Source of the DNA: Ehretia macrophylla
Lineage: Eukaryota; Streptophyta; Magnoliopsida; Boraginales; Ehretiaceae
Length of the DNA stretch: 64,000 nucleotides
Reading direction: 5' to 3'
NCBI GenBank assembly: GCA_037974665.1
Contig: CM075772.1
Span: 41,506,552 to 41,570,551 of the forward strand
How positions within the stretch are numbered: position 1 is the stretch's first letter; every line of letters begins with the position of its first letter. Of this stretch, positions 62,423 to 64,000 are shown piece by piece. The position numbers were made by a program, and so were the translations under genes. The notes beneath the pieces are model-generated. The model was not told the DNA's origin. It saw nothing but the letters and a program-made list of their open reading frames with translations, and did not search any database.

Positions 62423-62680
62423 ATTCACCATTTCGAACCTTATACATAAGGTTTTTCCGTACCAGCTCCTTCGACCTATACCGTAGTTGAAGCACCTAAG
62501 GGAGAATTTGGTGTCTTTCAAGTTAGTAATGGAAGCAATCGTCCCTACCGTCATAAAATAAGAGCACCCAGCTTTGTCCATTTACAAGGACTCGATTCTA
62601 TGTCCAAATATCACATGCCAGCAGATGTGGTCACCATCATAGGTACTCAAGATATTGTGTCTGGAGAGGTGGATAGATAG
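62423..62680 (+). pseudogene. nad7: nad7 exon 5 with in-frame stop
   Basis: nad7 encodes the 49-kDa subunit (NuoD family) of respiratory complex I, which contributes to the quinone site. The C-terminal exon reads in one frame. After IHHFE there is a TAA at 62447-62449 where other plants have a GAA-type codon. Then 76 codons follow to the TAG at 62678-62680, including [35 protein letters not shown] and [11 protein letters not shown], all hallmark NuoD C-terminal blocks. Several substitutions from the usual plant protein are visible (for example QV for LV after GVF, and SG for FG before EVDR). The stop is not of a kind removed by C-to-U editing. Upstream exons are not in the window. It is a decayed copy, in line with a nuclear location. 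Confidence 0.92.
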
Positions 62681-63676
62681 GACTACTAGTTGCTCGATAG
62701 ATTCCCCTTCCTACTAGCTTTATTGCGAGCCAAAAACCTTGATAGATTCCCCTTCCCCTTCTATCCTCAATACTAGAGATGAACGAGTTCCATACGCCCG
62801 AAATTTAGATCGAAGAATTTGATTTCTGTTGTTGGTCTTGGAATTTCATGAACGCGGAGCCAACGAGTTCAGTCGAACAACCCATATAGTAAATAGAAGT
62901 GGAAGAGCCTTTCGTTTCGTTTAGAGTTGTTTAAAACGAAAGGAGCCACCACAGCTGTATGTACAATGATTGGATTTTGGTGCATACAGCTGCAAATTGA
63001 AGTGCGTAAGCCCCTTTAGAGTAAAGATAGGGGCGGGCCATTGAATAAATCGAATCAAAGAATCCACAAAAAAGTAGAACAAAAGAAGCCCATGGAGAAG
63101 GACACAACCCACAATAAGCCGCAATGGACTATCGAAAAAGGGTGAATTTTATTAAAAAAAGCCTTTTGATAAAAAAAAGTCCACCGCTCAGTTGCGCACT
63201 TCGCTCGATGCAGAAAATAAAACAAAAATGCAGCTGAAAGCAATGAAGATAGAGCTCTGAAGGTGCCAGGTTCCTACAGGAGAGGACCCTAACTTATGCC
63301 AATGGAAGCAGTTTCAAGGGATGAACATGCCCATCTGCCTTTTTGACCTGCCTGCATATTTGGTAAGATTGGATGTTGAAATGGACTAAGGCTTCATCTA
63401 CTTATTATTTATATTTCTCTCCATCCGTCTTATTTCACTCACTGATTTCTGACAGTTGCTTATCATATTAAGGTACTTATGATCCGGTAGGTTAGGATTC
63501 TAGAAAAAGAGTGGAATTGCTTTTCTTTGATACTATTCTATTGTTGCGGCTTCTGGTTGCTCATGCTAAACTTTTCTAACACTCTAAGTAGCCCAATGGA
63601 CAAAGCCTATTTATGTTTTCTTGTCTTGCTCTTGTCTCTCCTTGGTTGCCAATGTTGTCATTTCCTATGACAAAGC

Positions 63677-64000
63677 TGTAACACCCCGATCCTTCTCGAG
63701 ACCGGGAGTTCTAACAATCATTCTATTCATAACCCAATTCCAAACCTGGGCAAAATTTTAGGGAAAAACGGACGGAGTCTCCCCTGTTTCTAGGCAAAAT
63801 ACAAACCTGCGACAGCATATATGTGGACCAATACCATGTCCAAATATTCAACCACCTCAAGGCCATCCGAGCCTCGGTTCTCAACAATTAAACTCAGCAA
63901 GTATACATACATTTCCAATTTAAAAGCTAACCTATCTCTTTTCATTTTTGACAAGTACATTCAAACTTGAAAATTAAACCATACTAAGCTACTGCTTAAA
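63677..64000 (-). mobile_element. LTR of the 22555-array family, minus orientation, cut by window edge
   Basis: Begins TGTAACACCCCGATCC, the same terminus as the solo LTR at 50732, and follows its sequence for over 300 bp to the window end. The left target site should be AAAGC (63672-63676). Whether this is a solo LTR or a full element cannot be told here. Confidence 0.9.

Larger units (their letters stand above)
60637..63676. other. Mitochondrial-like DNA with nad7 3' end
   Basis: GC-balanced DNA with typical mitochondrial words such as CGCTTCGCTT and stretches of short opposing ORFs. It contains nad7 exon 5. 62681-63676 downstream holds no recognised gene. It has short direct repeats of GATAGATTCCCCTTCC (62696 and 62740 area) just after nad7. 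Confidence 0.65.

Overview
This window looks like plant nuclear DNA: organelle-derived sequence broken up by nested LTR retrotransposons. There are no intact conventional host genes. The organelle part is recognised mainly from the last exon of mitochondrial nad7 (62423-62680, with an internal stop) and from the style of 9302-22554: no dense genes, scattered short ORFs, and reverse-transcriptase scraps. Several retroelements sit in this DNA between perfect 5-bp target-site duplications. Such integration happens in the nucleus, so a mitochondrion-to-nucleus transfer (NUMT) is the simplest reading. A mitochondrial assembly with misjoined nuclear repeats is the alternative.

Layout. 1-597 is AT-rich flank with an (AT)n run. 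598-9301 is a complete non-coding LTR element (LARD type, TSD GTCAC) with a complete 525-bp TRIM element in its left LTR. 9302-22554 is mitochondrial-like DNA. It holds a broken Rep-like (HUH endonuclease) relic, a promoter-like block with a 74-codon ORF, a 252-codon chimeric ORF with a membrane segment, a LINE reverse-transcriptase relic on the minus strand and a Ty1/copia pol scrap. 22555-46230 is one insertion (TSD ATGGG) with three LTRs and two internal regions in tandem. Two related non-coding elements are nested in it in opposite orientation: 29888-35948 (TSD CTCTG) and 38502-44358 (TSD ATTTG). 46231-46795 resumes the mitochondrial-like DNA.

46796-about 54188 is the 5' part of a Ty3/gypsy element: LTR, primer site and a gag gene interrupted by a solo LTR (TSD GTAGA). 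It is fused near an inverted repeat to a decayed Ty1/copia element (about 54189-60636) that keeps integrase, RT, RNase H, polypurine tract and a 3' LTR. 60637-63676 is mitochondrial-like again and includes nad7 exon 5. 63677-64000 is the start of another LTR of the 22555 family, minus strand, cut by the window edge.

Insertion order from nesting: organelle DNA arrived first. The LARD, the three-LTR array and the gypsy element inserted later. The TRIM, the two nested elements and the solo LTR came last. No gene network operates here; the interest lies in the retroelement architecture and in the viral- or plasmid-like relic within organelle-derived DNA.
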